Part shown: piece by piece, positions 1-9,600 of the stretch | Position numbering within the stretch: the first letter of the stretch is position 1 | How the letters are laid out: the number at the start of each line of letters is the position of its first letter | Source of the DNA: DAOTXN01 sp034435435 | GTDB lineage: Bacteria; Chloroflexota; Anaerolineae; S140-20 | Length of the DNA stretch: 22,789 bases | Direction of reading: 5' to 3' | Assembly (NCBI GenBank): GCA_034435435.1 | Contig: DAOTXN010000142.1 | Coordinates: forward strand, 1-22,789 | Program-made: the position numbers and the translations under genes | The notes under the pieces: generated by a model | The model's input: only the letters and a program-made list of their open reading frames with translations | Databases searched by the model: none | What the model was told of the DNA's origin: nothing

Positions 1-1917
1 TGCCACTGGTGCCACGTGATGGCCCACGAATCGTTCGAGGACGACGAGACGGCGCGGTTGATGAACGCGCTGTTCGTCAACGTCAAAGTGGACCGCGAAG
101 AGCGCCCCGACCTGGACGCGATTTACATGCAGGCGGTGCAGGTCATGACAGGGCATGGCGGCTGGCCGATGACGGTGTTTCTCACGCCCGACCTGCGCCC
201 CTTTTATGGCGGCGCCTACTTTCCGCCGGCTCCGCGTCACGGCATGCCTTCCTTCCAACAGGTGCTGGCGGGTGTTGCGGCGGCCTTCCGCGACCGGCGT
301 GACGAGATCGAGCAGAGCGCCGGGCGTTTATTGGACCATTTGAACCGTTCATTGACCGCTCCCGGCGACGATGGCGACCTGCGCGTCGAGACGCTAGACG
401 TCGCCCACCATGCCCTGGCTCGCGAGTTCGACCCCGTGTACGGCGGTTTTGGAGGCGCGCCCAAGTTCCCGCCTGCGATGGATCTGGAGTTCCTGCTGCG
501 CGTCTACCACCGCACTGGCTGGGACAAGGCCTGGGAGATGATCGAGCTGACCCTGCACAAGATGGCCCGGGGCGGGATGTACGACCAGTTGGGCGGCGGC
601 TTTCACCGCTATTCGGTGGATGAGCGCTGGTTGGCCCCGCATTTTGAAAAAATGCTTTACGACAACGCTCTGCTCAGTCGCGTCTACCTGCACGCTTACC
701 AGGCCAGCGGCGCCCCACTCTATCGCCGCATTGTCGAGGAGACGCTGGACTATGTCTTGCGCGAGATGACCGACCCCGCTGGCGGCTTTTACAGCACCCA
801 GGACGCCGACAGCGAAGGCCAGGAAGGCAAGTTCTTTCTATGGACGCCCGGCGAGGTCGAAGCGCTGCTGGGCGAGGCCGACGCTCTGCCCTTTTGCGCT
901 TATTACGATATAACAGAACGGGGAAATTTTGAGCACAAGAATATCCTGCACATAGACCACGATCTGGAACTCGTTGCCGCGCAGACAGGCGTAACCGCTG
1001 AACAGTTGGCCGAAGCGCTTGAGCGCGGCAGGCATATCCTGTTCGAGGCGCGCGAGAAACGCATCAAGCCTGGCCGCGACGACAAGGCGCTCACCGCCTG
1101 GAACGGCCTGATGTTAGCCAGTTTTGCCGAAGCCGGGGCCGTGCTTGAGCGCGCCGATTACGTCCAGGCCGCAGTCCGCGCCGCCGAATTTGTGCTCACG
1201 CGGCTGCGCGACGAGCACGGCCGGCCGTTGCGCTCGTACAAAGACGGCCAGAGCAGATTCGACGCCTACCTGGAGGATTATGCCTATCTGGCCGATGGCC
1301 TGCTGGCGCTGTATCAGGCCACGTTCGACGTGCGCTGGCTCGACGCGGCGCGCACGCTGTCCGACGACATGCTGGCTCGCTTTTGGGATGGCGCGAACGG
1401 CGGCTTTTTCGACACGGCCATAGGCCACGCCGACTCGTCGCTCATCTTGCGTCCCAAAAACATCACCGACAACGCCATCCCTTCGGCCAACGCCGTCGCC
1501 GCCTCCGTGTTGTTGCAGTTGGCGGTGTTGGTCGGTCCTCCGGCTGGCGAAAACTATCGCCAACGCGCCGTCGAAACGCTGCGCCTGCTGGGTGCGGCGA
1601 TGGCGCGTTATCCTCGCGCTTTCGGCTACGCCTTGAGCGCCCTCGACGCTTATCTCGCTGTGACCCAAGAGATCGTCATCGTCGGCGACCCGCAATCCGA
1701 GGCGACGCGGGCGCTATTGGCGACGGTGCACGGGCGCTATCTGCCCAACAAGGTCCTGGTGTTGGCCCACCCCGACCAGGTGGGCGAACTGAGTCAACGC
1801 ATTCCCCTACTGGCCGGCCGGATGCAGCTCGATGGCCGGCCTACGGCTTTTGTGTGCGAGAACTATTCGTGTCAGATGCCCGTTACCGATCCGGAGGCGC
1901 TGGACAGACAGCTTTGA
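1..1917 (+). CDS. DUF255 / thioredoxin-like domain protein (YyaL/SSP411 family), 5'-truncated
   Basis: The frame is open from the first base and begins in the family hallmark CHWCHVMAHESF, so the window cuts off the gene start, probably only a few dozen codons since 638 residues remain of a family usually somewhat under 700. The N-terminal third is a thioredoxin-like DUF255 domain carrying the CxxC-type pair (Cys1 and Cys4 of the visible part) and the GGWPMTVFLTPD segment. The rest is the alpha/alpha-barrel region related to six-hairpin glycosidases, with GGFGGAPKFP, HFEKMLYDNA and DDKALTAWNGLM, all family-typical. The biochemical role of bacterial members is not settled; a redox or sugar-related activity is inferred from folds only. 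It is cytosolic by appearance, with no signal peptide in the visible part. Gene identity is secure; function is not. Confidence 0.93.
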   Translation, partial: CHWCHVMAHESFEDDETARLMNALFVNVKVDREERPDLDAIYMQAVQVMTGHGGWPMTVFLTPDLRPFYGGAYFPPAPRHGMPSFQQVLAGVAAAFRDRRDEIEQSAGRLLDHLNRSLTAPGDDGDLRVETLDVAHHALAREFDPVYGGFGGAPKFPPAMDLEFLLRVYHRTGWDKAWEMIELTLHKMARGGMYDQLGGGFHRYSVDERWLAPHFEKMLYDNALLSRVYLHAYQASGAPLYRRIVEETLDYVLREMTDPAGGFYSTQDADSEGQEGKFFLWTPGEVEALLGEADALPFCAYYDITERGNFEHKNILHIDHDLELVAAQTGVTAEQLAEALERGRHILFEAREKRIKPGRDDKALTAWNGLMLASFAEAGAVLERADYVQAAVRAAEFVLTRLRDEHGRPLRSYKDGQSRFDAYLEDYAYLADGLLALYQATFDVRWLDAARTLSDDMLARFWDGANGGFFDTAIGHADSSLILRPKNITDNAIPSANAVAASVLLQLAVLVGPPAGENYRQRAVETLRLLGAAMARYPRAFGYALSALDAYLAVTQEIVIVGDPQSEATRALLATVHGRYLPNKVLVLAHPDQVGELSQRIPLLAGRMQLDGRPTAFVCENYSCQMPVTDPEALDRQL

Positions 1918-2032
1918 CGTGCGACGCGCATTTTTTCCGCAACCTTGGCGCCGGAATCCCGTATAGATCACCAGATACGACAAACACAGGCCGTTCGAGG
2001 GAAACGGTAAAGTGAAAACGAGGAGGTTTGAA

Positions 2033-2356
2033 ATGTCTGGAGATTACAAGCGTCTGTATCGGGCGCGGGATGAGCGTATGGTGGCCGGTGTGTGTGGAGG
2101 CATCGCCAAATATTTCAACGTGGACCCGACGCTGGTCCGTTTGCTGTTCGTCATCGCGGCCTTTGCCGCTGGTCCGGGCTTGCTGGCCTACATCGTGCTG
2201 GCGATCATCGTGCCCGAAGAGCCTGCGGGTTACGTCGCACCGGCTGCTGCCGCGCCGCAGCCGCCAGCGACGGAGCAGGTTGAGCCAACTGCCAGCCACG
2301 AAACAGAGAAAAACGACGATGAAGGTTGGATGGACTACGATACAGGCGCAGGCTGA
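2033..2356 (+). CDS. PspC-domain small membrane protein
   Basis: A 107-residue protein with a PspC domain: residues about 5-35 hold the typical RARDERMVAGVCGGIAKYF motif followed by DPTLVRLLFV, then a hydrophobic membrane segment (about 33-62) and a short Ala/Pro-rich, acidic cytosolic or exposed tail. PspC domains occur in envelope-stress (phage-shock) membrane proteins and in many small stand-alone proteins; here no pspA or pspB is nearby, so a stress role is only suggested. I chose ATG 2033 because AGGAGG lies at 2021-2026 with a 6-nt gap; a GTG at 2012 in the same frame lies before that site. It follows the DUF255 gene by 115 nt. The 3' end contains an out-of-frame duplication (see the repeat at 2281-2379), so the C-terminus may be recently altered. 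Confidence 0.88.
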   Translation: MSGDYKRLYRARDERMVAGVCGGIAKYFNVDPTLVRLLFVIAAFAAGPGLLAYIVLAIIVPEEPAGYVAPAAAAPQPPATEQVEPTASHETEKNDDEGWMDYDTGAG

Positions 2357-2379
2357 GCCAACTGCAAGCCACGAAACAG
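2281..2379 (+). repeat. 26-bp direct repeat at the 3' end of the PspC gene
   Basis: The 26-bp segment 2281-2306 recurs at 2354-2379 with a single difference (C at 2293, A at 2366). The copies are 73 bp apart, which is not a multiple of three, so the first copy reads EPTASHET in the gene frame and the second reads EPTASHET in the +1 frame, ending at TAA 2382-2384. The gene's own TGA (2354-2356) sits at the start of the second copy. The one mismatch is synonymous (GCC/GCA, Ala) in the EPTASHET frame. Confidence 0.85.
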
Positions 2380-2404
2380 TGTAACTTGGCCCTGGCGCGT
2401 TAAA

Positions 2405-2435
2405 AAAGCCCGGCTCTGGTTCAGAGCCGGGCTTT
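2405..2435. terminator. Bidirectional intrinsic terminator between convergent genes
   Basis: A perfect 14-bp stem, AAAGCCCGGCTCTG (2405-2418) pairing with 2422-2435, has a 3-nt GTT loop. The stem ends in A/T pairs on both sides and lies between the convergent PspC gene (+) and cyclase gene (-), so it can stop transcription from both directions. Confidence 0.9.
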
Positions 2436-2447
2436 CGTGCGCCAGGT

Positions 2448-5400
2448 TTAATGATTGCCGTGTGTCTTTTTGGCGTCGCGTCGCCCCCGTGAGGCGGCCA
2501 TAATTTCCCGATTGACCTCTACATCTTGTAGGAACTTGAGCCGCAGAGCCTCGTCGCGGATGCTGGCGGCCCTTTCCATCAGCACGCCGTGCGCAGCCGA
2601 CAGCACCTCTTGAGCGCGGTCGGGGGTAGACTGGAGGATGTGATAACAGGTCAGGTAGACCTGGAGCGGATACTCGATGCCGGCCAGGCCGTAAAACTCG
2701 ATCCAGGTCAAAATATCTTCTACGATCTCTAGCGCCTGCGCCGTTTGACCCTGCGCCACGGCGATGCGGGCCAGGCCAGCGAAATCGTCTAAAAGCAAGC
2801 TGTATTGGCCCATCTCGCGCCGCAGGCGAATGGCTTGGTCATAAGCGGCGGCGGCGGCTTTTAGCTCGCCCAGGCTGGTCAGGGCGTGCCCCAAGTAAGT
2901 CAGGCTATAACCCTGGCCGCGCGGGTCGCCGATCTCTTGTTGAATCGCCAGGGCGCGCTCGCAGTGCCGGCGGGCGGTCTCGTGGTCGCCCAGGCTATGA
3001 TAGACCAGCCCCAGATTGACCAGGCTGGCGGCCTCTCCATACGCGTCGCCGATGGCGAGCCGGATGTCCAGGGCCTGCTGGTGAAAGTCGCGCGCCACTG
3101 CATAGTCGCCCAGGTCGCAGTAGACGGTGCCCAGATTGTTGAGGGTAAAGGTGGCCCCGCGCCGGTCGCCGGTGTTTTGGAAAATGTTGAGGGCCTGGGC
3201 ATAGGTGTCGCGCGCAGCCGGATAGTCACCCAGCTCATAATAGGTGCTACCCAGGTTGATCAGATTATCAGCCTCGCCTTGAGGGTGGCCCTCGGCGCGG
3301 TAGATTTCCAGGGCATGACGGTAGTGGGTCTGGGCGTGTGGGTAGTGGCCCTGGTAAAGGTAGAGATGACCCAGGGCTTGCATGCTTTGCGCTTCGACGT
3401 AGCGATTGTTGGCGGCCCGCGCCAGCGTCAGCGCCCGATCGAGAGGCGCTCGCGCGGCCTCGTATTGCCCTTGCCGCCAGAGCACTTTGCCCCAGGCGAT
3501 GTAACCTTCAGCTTCCATGGTCTGGTCTTGGGCCTGGGCCGCTTGTTCGATGGCCTGCTGCACGGCCAGCAAGGCGCCCGAATAGTCGCTGGTCACTTCG
3601 GTATAGTTGGTCAAGCGCAAGGCCACCTGTGCGCTGCGTCGGCTATCTCGCAGCGCATCAACCAGGCCCGCCAGGGCAACCAGGTCTTGCTCCTGCGCCT
3701 GGCGTTCTCCACGCAGGTCATTCACGGCCTCTCGCGCCAGCAGTAGATCATAACGGGCAAGCAAATCGCTCTGCGGCGTCAGCTCCAGGGCGCGGCTAAA
3801 GTAGCCGGCCGCTTCTGCGTTGGCGAATTGAGCCGCCGCCCAGTGACCGGCCAAAGCGGCATAGCGACGCTCGCGCTCGCGCTCTTCGGCCTGTTGCCAG
3901 TGATAGGCCAGCAACGGGTAGTAAGGGGCCAGCAGCGACTCGCTAAACGTGCGCTCGTACCACTCGGCCACGGCCCGGTGCAACTGCCGGCGCTGGGCAA
4001 ACAGCAGCGTCTGATAGGCCACTTCTTGAGTGATGATGTGCTTGAAAATGTAGGTCAGCTCCGGTTCCGGCGCTTCCAGCGCCGTCAACGCCAGTTGAGC
4101 CAGGTCGTCGAGATAAGATCGCAACAGGCGCTGACTCAGTCCCACGTACTCGCCCAGCGTGTCGCGCAGGGGGGCGAAGGCAAAGGTGCGCCCGATGACC
4201 GCGGCTACTTTGAGCGTGAGCTGCTCTTCGGGAGGCAAGCGGTCGATACGCGACAGCACCAGACCCTGAATGGTGTCGGGCAAGGTCTGGACGGCGCGCT
4301 CCAAATCGCCTTCGACCACGCAGCGATTTCCGATCTCGGGTTCCTCGGCTGGCAAGACGCGGATGAGGTCATTGTCGCGCAGGGCATAGATCAGCTCTTC
4401 GGCAAAGAAGGGATTGCCGCCGGAGCGGGTGCGCACCAGCTCGGCCACGGGCTGCGGCAAATCGGCGGCGGCTATTCCTAATCGCGCCGCAGCCAGGGCC
4501 ACCGTCTCGTCGGGCGTGAGCGTGGTGAGCAACAGGCGCTCGGTCTCGGCCATGTCGGCCAGAGCCTGCGGCTCCAGGTGCACGGTCTCTTCTTCCAGCG
4601 GGCGCATCACCACGGTCAACAGCAAGGGCGCCCGGGCCACCGTCAGCGCCCGGGCCGCCTGGAGGATCAGGTCCCACGAGAGCGAATCCAGCCATTGAGC
4701 GTCTTCGAATACGAGCACCAACGGACGCTCGGCTGCCCATGCCCGCAGCAGCGCCAAAAGCAGCGAGATGAGACTGTCGTGGCGCAATTGGGTATCCAGG
4801 GAGGCGGTCAGGGCGTTCTCCGGAAAGGCCAGATTGAGCACGTCGTTCAAGAGGGGCAGGCGCTCGATCAGGTCGGGGTCTACGTCGGTCACGTGGGCCT
4901 TGACGCGGGTCTGGCGCTCCACGGGATCGGTCACGTCCTCCAGCAGGAAATAGGAGATAAAAATGTCGCGCCAGGCGCGATAAGGGGTTTGCTGCTCGAT
5001 GCTGCGCCCGGTTCCCAACAGACCGGCCAGGCCGCGCTCGCGCATCAGTTGCACCATTTCTTCGGCCAGGCGCGATTTGCCGATGCCGGCCTCGCCCTCG
5101 ATGAGCAAGATGCGGCTGCGGCCAGAATGTACGTCGTCCAGGCAGGCCATGATGCGCGTCATTTCGGCCCGCCGCCCCACCAGCGCCCCGCCGACCGGTT
5201 CGGCGCTGATCCTGCCGGCCTCGCCCAGGGGCCGGTAGATGCGGATGAGACCGGCCTTGCCTTTCACCCGCACGGGGAGCAGCAAGTCGAAGGCCAGCCG
5301 GTTGCGTGCGCTATGATAAGTCTCGTAATCGCAGTGGATTTGCCCCGGTCCGGCCAGGCCCACGGGGCCGCCGGTAGGCAGGCCCATCAGGCGGGCGGCC

Positions 5401-6509
5401 AGGTTGACCGTGTCGCCCATCACGGTGTACTCGCGGCGGGTGGGGCTGCCGACCGGGCCGGCAAACACGCGCCCGGTGGTGACGCCCAGCGCCAGTTGCA
5501 GGCCCTGTCTTTCGGCCATGGCCTGCAGGTCCATCGCGCAGCGCAGAGCGCGTTCGGGGTCGTTTTCGTGGGCGCGAGGCGGCGCGCCGAACAAAGCCAG
5601 CAAGATGGTACCTTTGTCATCCACGGCCAGCTTGTTGATGCTGCCGTCGTAATGCTGGATCAATTCCTGGGCGGCGTGTAGAAAGGTGTGCAGGCGGGTC
5701 ACGGCGTCGGGGTGGGTGTAGTCCAGGCCGCTGAGACCCCCGAACAACACGGTCATGGGCCGCAGCACGGCCAGCCAGTCGTGCAGCTCTTGCTCCAGCC
5801 AGGCGCTGACGATGCCCGGGACGTAACATTGCAGGACCGTCTCGACTGCTTGAGGGTCTTGGACGGCGGTCCAGTCGGGTTGAGCGAGCGGACGGGGAGG
5901 CAGAGCCTGGGGGAGGAGGATGGCCTGGGCCTCTGGACTGAGAATAATCTCGCCTCGCTCGGCCTGGTGTTCGGCCTGGGCCACCTGGCGCAGGGGATCG
6001 CCGGCGATGATATATTCCCAGCGCTTGGACAAGCCACCCACGTGGGCCGCCAGAACTTTACCCGCGCCGACGCCGATCTTCATGCCCAGCGCCACCGGGC
6101 CGACGCTGGTTTCTAGCGTGGCAAATTCGTCCATAGCCGCCTGCATGGCCTGGGCGGCTTGCCAGGCCCGGCGGGTCGCATGGGCCAGGTCTTCCCCGGC
6201 GGCCGGAAAGAGCACGGTCAGCGCATCGCCGCTGAATTTGACCACCTCGCCGCCCTGGGCTTCGACCACGGCGATCATGCGGCTGAAATAGGCGTTCAGC
6301 AGGCGGGTGAGCTCTTCGGGACCTTCGGAGCCTTTTTGGGCCAGGGCCTCGGTGAGCGGGGTAAAGCCGGAGATGTCGGCAAAGAGCACCGCCGCAGGAA
6401 AAAACTCGGACCTGGCTGCGGTAGGCGGTTCAGGCGATGTTTCGCTCAACGTGGCGCGGACGATGGCCGGCGGCACGTAGGCAGCAAGTGTCTGTAACAG
6501 GTAGGACAT
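2448..6509 (-). CDS. Soluble-adenylyl-cyclase-like protein: tandem class III cyclase, NTPase, TPR
   Basis: 1353 residues. Domains in order: cyclase C1 (about 36-200), cyclase C2 (about 250-430), STAND/AAA-type ATPase (about 440-800, Walker A GEAGIGKS at 472-479, Walker B-like LVLVFEDAQ at 597-604), then a long run of roughly 40-residue TPRs to about residue 1300. C1 keeps both metal-binding aspartates (D45 in FADISGFT, D95 in KFSGDALTVLF) but lacks the transition-state Asn/Arg. C2 lacks the first Asp (VLFGGLSG) but has N369 and R373 in VNLAAR, K293 and T362. The halves are therefore complementary, as in mammalian sAC (ADCY10), and should form one active site making cAMP from ATP. No signal peptide is seen. 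ATG 6509 has GAGGT 5 nt upstream. Many bacterial relatives are annotated as adenylate/guanylate cyclase or AAA-TPR regulators; the product is inferred. Confidence 0.93.
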   Translation of the reverse strand: MSYLLQTLAAYVPPAIVRATLSETSPEPPTAARSEFFPAAVLFADISGFTPLTEALAQKGSEGPEELTRLLNAYFSRMIAVVEAQGGEVVKFSGDALTVLFPAAGEDLAHATRRAWQAAQAMQAAMDEFATLETSVGPVALGMKIGVGAGKVLAAHVGGLSKRWEYIIAGDPLRQVAQAEHQAERGEIILSPEAQAILLPQALPPRPLAQPDWTAVQDPQAVETVLQCYVPGIVSAWLEQELHDWLAVLRPMTVLFGGLSGLDYTHPDAVTRLHTFLHAAQELIQHYDGSINKLAVDDKGTILLALFGAPPRAHENDPERALRCAMDLQAMAERQGLQLALGVTTGRVFAGPVGSPTRREYTVMGDTVNLAARLMGLPTGGPVGLAGPGQIHCDYETYHSARNRLAFDLLLPVRVKGKAGLIRIYRPLGEAGRISAEPVGGALVGRRAEMTRIMACLDDVHSGRSRILLIEGEAGIGKSRLAEEMVQLMRERGLAGLLGTGRSIEQQTPYRAWRDIFISYFLLEDVTDPVERQTRVKAHVTDVDPDLIERLPLLNDVLNLAFPENALTASLDTQLRHDSLISLLLALLRAWAAERPLVLVFEDAQWLDSLSWDLILQAARALTVARAPLLLTVVMRPLEEETVHLEPQALADMAETERLLLTTLTPDETVALAAARLGIAAADLPQPVAELVRTRSGGNPFFAEELIYALRDNDLIRVLPAEEPEIGNRCVVEGDLERAVQTLPDTIQGLVLSRIDRLPPEEQLTLKVAAVIGRTFAFAPLRDTLGEYVGLSQRLLRSYLDDLAQLALTALEAPEPELTYIFKHIITQEVAYQTLLFAQRRQLHRAVAEWYERTFSESLLAPYYPLLAYHWQQAEERERERRYAALAGHWAAAQFANAEAAGYFSRALELTPQSDLLARYDLLLAREAVNDLRGERQAQEQDLVALAGLVDALRDSRRSAQVALRLTNYTEVTSDYSGALLAVQQAIEQAAQAQDQTMEAEGYIAWGKVLWRQGQYEAARAPLDRALTLARAANNRYVEAQSMQALGHLYLYQGHYPHAQTHYRHALEIYRAEGHPQGEADNLINLGSTYYELGDYPAARDTYAQALNIFQNTGDRRGATFTLNNLGTVYCDLGDYAVARDFHQQALDIRLAIGDAYGEAASLVNLGLVYHSLGDHETARRHCERALAIQQEIGDPRGQGYSLTYLGHALTSLGELKAAAAAYDQAIRLRREMGQYSLLLDDFAGLARIAVAQGQTAQALEIVEDILTWIEFYGLAGIEYPLQVYLTCYHILQSTPDRAQEVLSAAHGVLMERAASIRDEALRLKFLQDVEVNREIMAASRGRRDAKKTHGNH

Positions 6510-6575
6510 GCCTAACCTCTATATCGGTTTTCTCCCCCCAGGTTGCCGTAATGACTCGATCAGCTAACACCCGCC

Positions 6576-6605
6576 ATTATACCCTTAGCACTGCCAGGAA
6601 GGCAA
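6576..6605 (-). promoter_or_regulatory. Sigma70-type promoter for the cyclase gene
   Basis: On the minus strand, TTGCCT (6605-6600) and TATAAT (6581-6576) are separated by 18 nt. Transcription would start near 6569, giving a leader of about 60 nt before ATG 6509. The -10 box matches consensus fully; the -35 matches four of six. Confidence 0.65.
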
Positions 6606-6610
6606 GCAAC

Positions 6611-6643
6611 AACCTCCCGCAGGTTACAAACCTGCGGGAGGTT
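6611..6643 (-). terminator. Perfect 15-bp hairpin after the C11 protease gene
   Basis: Arms 6611-6625 (AACCTCCCGCAGGTT) and 6629-6643 are exact reverse complements with a 3-nt loop. It lies 23 nt downstream of the protease stop codon and upstream of the cyclase promoter, so it probably terminates the protease transcript. The tail read on the minus strand (GTTGTTGC) is only weakly U-rich, so it could instead be one copy of a dispersed palindromic repeat. Confidence 0.7.
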
Positions 6644-6666
6644 TCGATTTATGAGGCGCACCCGAC

Positions 6667-9600
6667 CTATTTCGTCAGCATCGGCAAATAGACGTAGCGG
6701 TAGATAAAGGTGTCGCCGCCATCCAGCTTGATCTCGGAGCGGTGGGTGCTCATGCCGCGCCGGGCGCCGCTGGGCACGGCCCAGTTCAGGAACTCATCCC
6801 AGTCGCCTTGCTGGCTCATTTGGTAGAGCGTCTCGGCCACGTAACTGTTAAAGGCGCTGGACGACTTGGAGGGCGGGAAATAGATGGACAGGCCGTGCGC
6901 GCCGCCGTGCTCCCAGATGTAGCCGTCCACACCGCCGCTGGCGTGCCGTTCGTGGACCACGGCCGCGTCTACGGCGGCTCTCACGGCGGCTGCCTGGGTT
7001 GGGACCAGATTGCGATTGTTGGCCTCGTTGGCCAGATCCCACAGGTCAATGTATTCGGCGCGGAAGGGATCGGTGGCATCCAAGTCGGCGGCAAAGGCCT
7101 GTGAGCCGTCGCGGGCTGCGTTGATGTTGTCCTTGCGGGTCTGAGTATCGACGGCCATGATGGCATTGCCAAAGTTGTCTATTGCCGCGCTGACGGCCGC
7201 CATCTGGCTGGTGTCGATCAACGAGATGGTGTGCGGATAACCGGCGTTGCTGGCTCCGGTGTAATAGCGGTCGATGATGCGCTGGCCCACGGTGAGGGGG
7301 GCGTCGGTCGCCGCCAGGTCGCTAAAGTATTGCGGGTAGGTGTCCAGCCCCCAACTGATCTGCTCAAAGAACACCACGTAATCCACCCACTCGCGCAGGT
7401 CGTAGGCGTTTTCGGCCAGCCCCATCAGGCAGGCTTCGTAGTCAAAGAGGTCTATCTTGCGCGCGCCGTTGTGGGTGGCGCTCTTGAGGGCCGAGTACAG
7501 CTCGGGTGGAGTGAGCTGATCGTTGCTGGCGTTGCGGTCCCAACTGATGCCATACGCGCCGTCGCCGTGGTCGTCGATGGCCAGGTAGTAATTTTCGGCC
7601 GGGTATTGGTCCATGGCCCAACTGACGAAATTGGACAGTGTGTCCGGGTGGCCTACGTTGAGCTCGCCCAGCGCCCAGCGATTCACGCCGTCGGTGTAGA
7701 CCTCGCTCGCTTGCAGCAGGTAGCGCACGGTGTCGCCGCTATCTGGCCCATCGTACAGCACGGCGACTTTGAGAAAATCGGTCTTGCCAGCGAGGACCGC
7801 TTCCATGTCATCAATGTACTGGAGCAGAATCGGCTCAAAGCCGGGGTCTTCGGCGTTGAGGTAGAGCATGACGGTCCAGGTGTTATTTGCACCTTCGGTT
7901 GTGTCTGGCGGCGGCGGCGGCCCGCCGCCGCTGTCGGCGCAATAGACGCTCAGGTTGTAAAAGGAGTCGGGGCCGCCATAACCGCTGTAGGAGACGACCG
8001 CGGCGTATAGAGTGGCATTGGGCACGCTGTTGGTGTACACGGCATACGAGTCGTAGGTGGCGCCGTCGTCGTCGTTATAAGCCAGCAGCGTGCTCAGGCT
8101 GTCGTCGTATACGTATACGACCGAATCCAGGGCGGATGCAGGCACCAGTGTCTGCGCGTCAATGTCCAGGTCCAGCCGGCCGACGGGCACGTTGTACAGG
8201 CGGAACCAGTCCACGTCGCCGTAGCCGACGAGCGCATCGCCAATCACGCCGCTGCGCGTATCGCCGCAACCGATGAGGGTGGCGCTGGCGGTATCGTCGT
8301 TGGGTTCGTTGGGGTCAACGTAGCCGCCGCCGCCGCCGCCGGTGGCGTAAAAGCGCACATAGTCGATCCAGGCGGCTGTGTCTGTGCCGGTGGAGCCGCG
8401 GTTGTACAGCTCGAAAACCAGATTCACCGTCCCGGCGGCCACGGCGTCGCTTACTTGCTGGTCGTCGAGGGTATAGATGACCTCTTGCCAGTAGCCGGTG
8501 GTGAAAGAGGCATCCTGACAACCCAGGTCTACGATGATGTTAAAGCTGGTATCGGACAGGCTGGCGCAGAACCAATCTGTGTCCGGCTGTAATTCGTCGG
8601 TGGTGACGGCGAACCAGAAATCGAATTGGATGTCGGTGGTGCCGACAGGGACGGTGATTGGTTGGAAGAGAAAGTCATTCCAATCGGCGTCGGCCAACAT
8701 CAGGGCCGACCAGACCCCGTCCACGGCGGTGAGGTCGGTCAGGTAGACGTCGGTGGGAGCGGTGGGTTGCATCGGTTGTAATGGCGCAGCGCCGCCCCCG
8801 GTGACGCGCTCCGCGAGGGCAGCTTCGGCGATCTGGCTCGTCGTCGGAGCAAAGGATGCATACCGCCAGCCTTCCCCGCCATTTTCAAAGCTGCCGTCTA
8901 TCACCAGGTCGCCGCTGGGATCGAGCGCGGGCGCTTCGTAGGTCCACAAGTTGATCTCGTCCACGTAGGGACCGTAATAGTTGCTGATACTTGAATCGCT
9001 GTAAAAGATCCAGGCGAACCACACCTGCGAATAGCCGGCATAGGAGGTCATCCAAAATGGCTCATAGGTCCACCCGCCGTTATAGCCGGACCAGTAATAT
9101 ACGTCGTAGTTGAAATTGTCCACCGACGCGCCAAAGTAGAACCAGTCATAGTCCGGCTCTGTGTCCAGCCACAGACCAAAGTCCACGTAAACGTCGGCGG
9201 CCGTGCTCAAGTCGAAGGGACCCCAGACCATCCAGCTATACAGGTTGTCAGTGTAATAGTAGACAGTGGCTGGGTCCAGGCCATCCAGGCCGCCAGCGGC
9301 CGGCCAGGCTGACCAACAACAGCCATAATATGCGTTGTACGTGTCGCCCCAGGTGCGGTCGTAGCCGTCGGGACCATAGTCGTACAGCGTCCACGGATAG
9401 GCAGGGAAGGCGCCCTCAAAGCCTTCGTAGGCAATCCAGTTCCAGCCGGCAGCCTGCAATTCGTCCGCCTGGTTGGGCGACTGGAGGCCATCAGAGGGTC
9501 TGGCGCGCTCCGGTGCGGGTCTTGGGGCGTCTGTCCGCTCGCCGCCGGCCACTTTGGGGGCAGCCTGTAACTGGGGCGTATCGGCTAATTGAATCCTCAT

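Noticed and set aside
1945..1967. TTGGCG and TATAGAT upstream of the PspC gene as a promoter
   Set aside because: The spacing is only 11 nt and no suitable -35 lies 16-18 nt from TATAGA, so I did not list it.
3000..3360. Apparent tandem DNA repeat
   Set aside because: The periodicity of about 120 bp is the coding echo of 40-residue TPR units, not an independent DNA repeat or CRISPR array.
2886..3746. Open frame of 286 codons on the + strand antisense to the TPR region
   Set aside because: Repetitive because it mirrors the TPR repeats; no ribosome-binding site or family sequence.
4578..5681. Long open frame (367 codons) on the + strand antisense to the cyclase gene
   Set aside because: It lies wholly inside the well-supported cyclase/ATPase coding region; its composition (Gln, His, Gly, Ala rich) is that of a mirror frame of GC-rich DNA and it has no domain motif.
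7231..8010. Open frame of 259 codons on the + strand inside the protease gene
   Set aside because: Antisense to confident C11 protease domains; a reverse-frame shadow.
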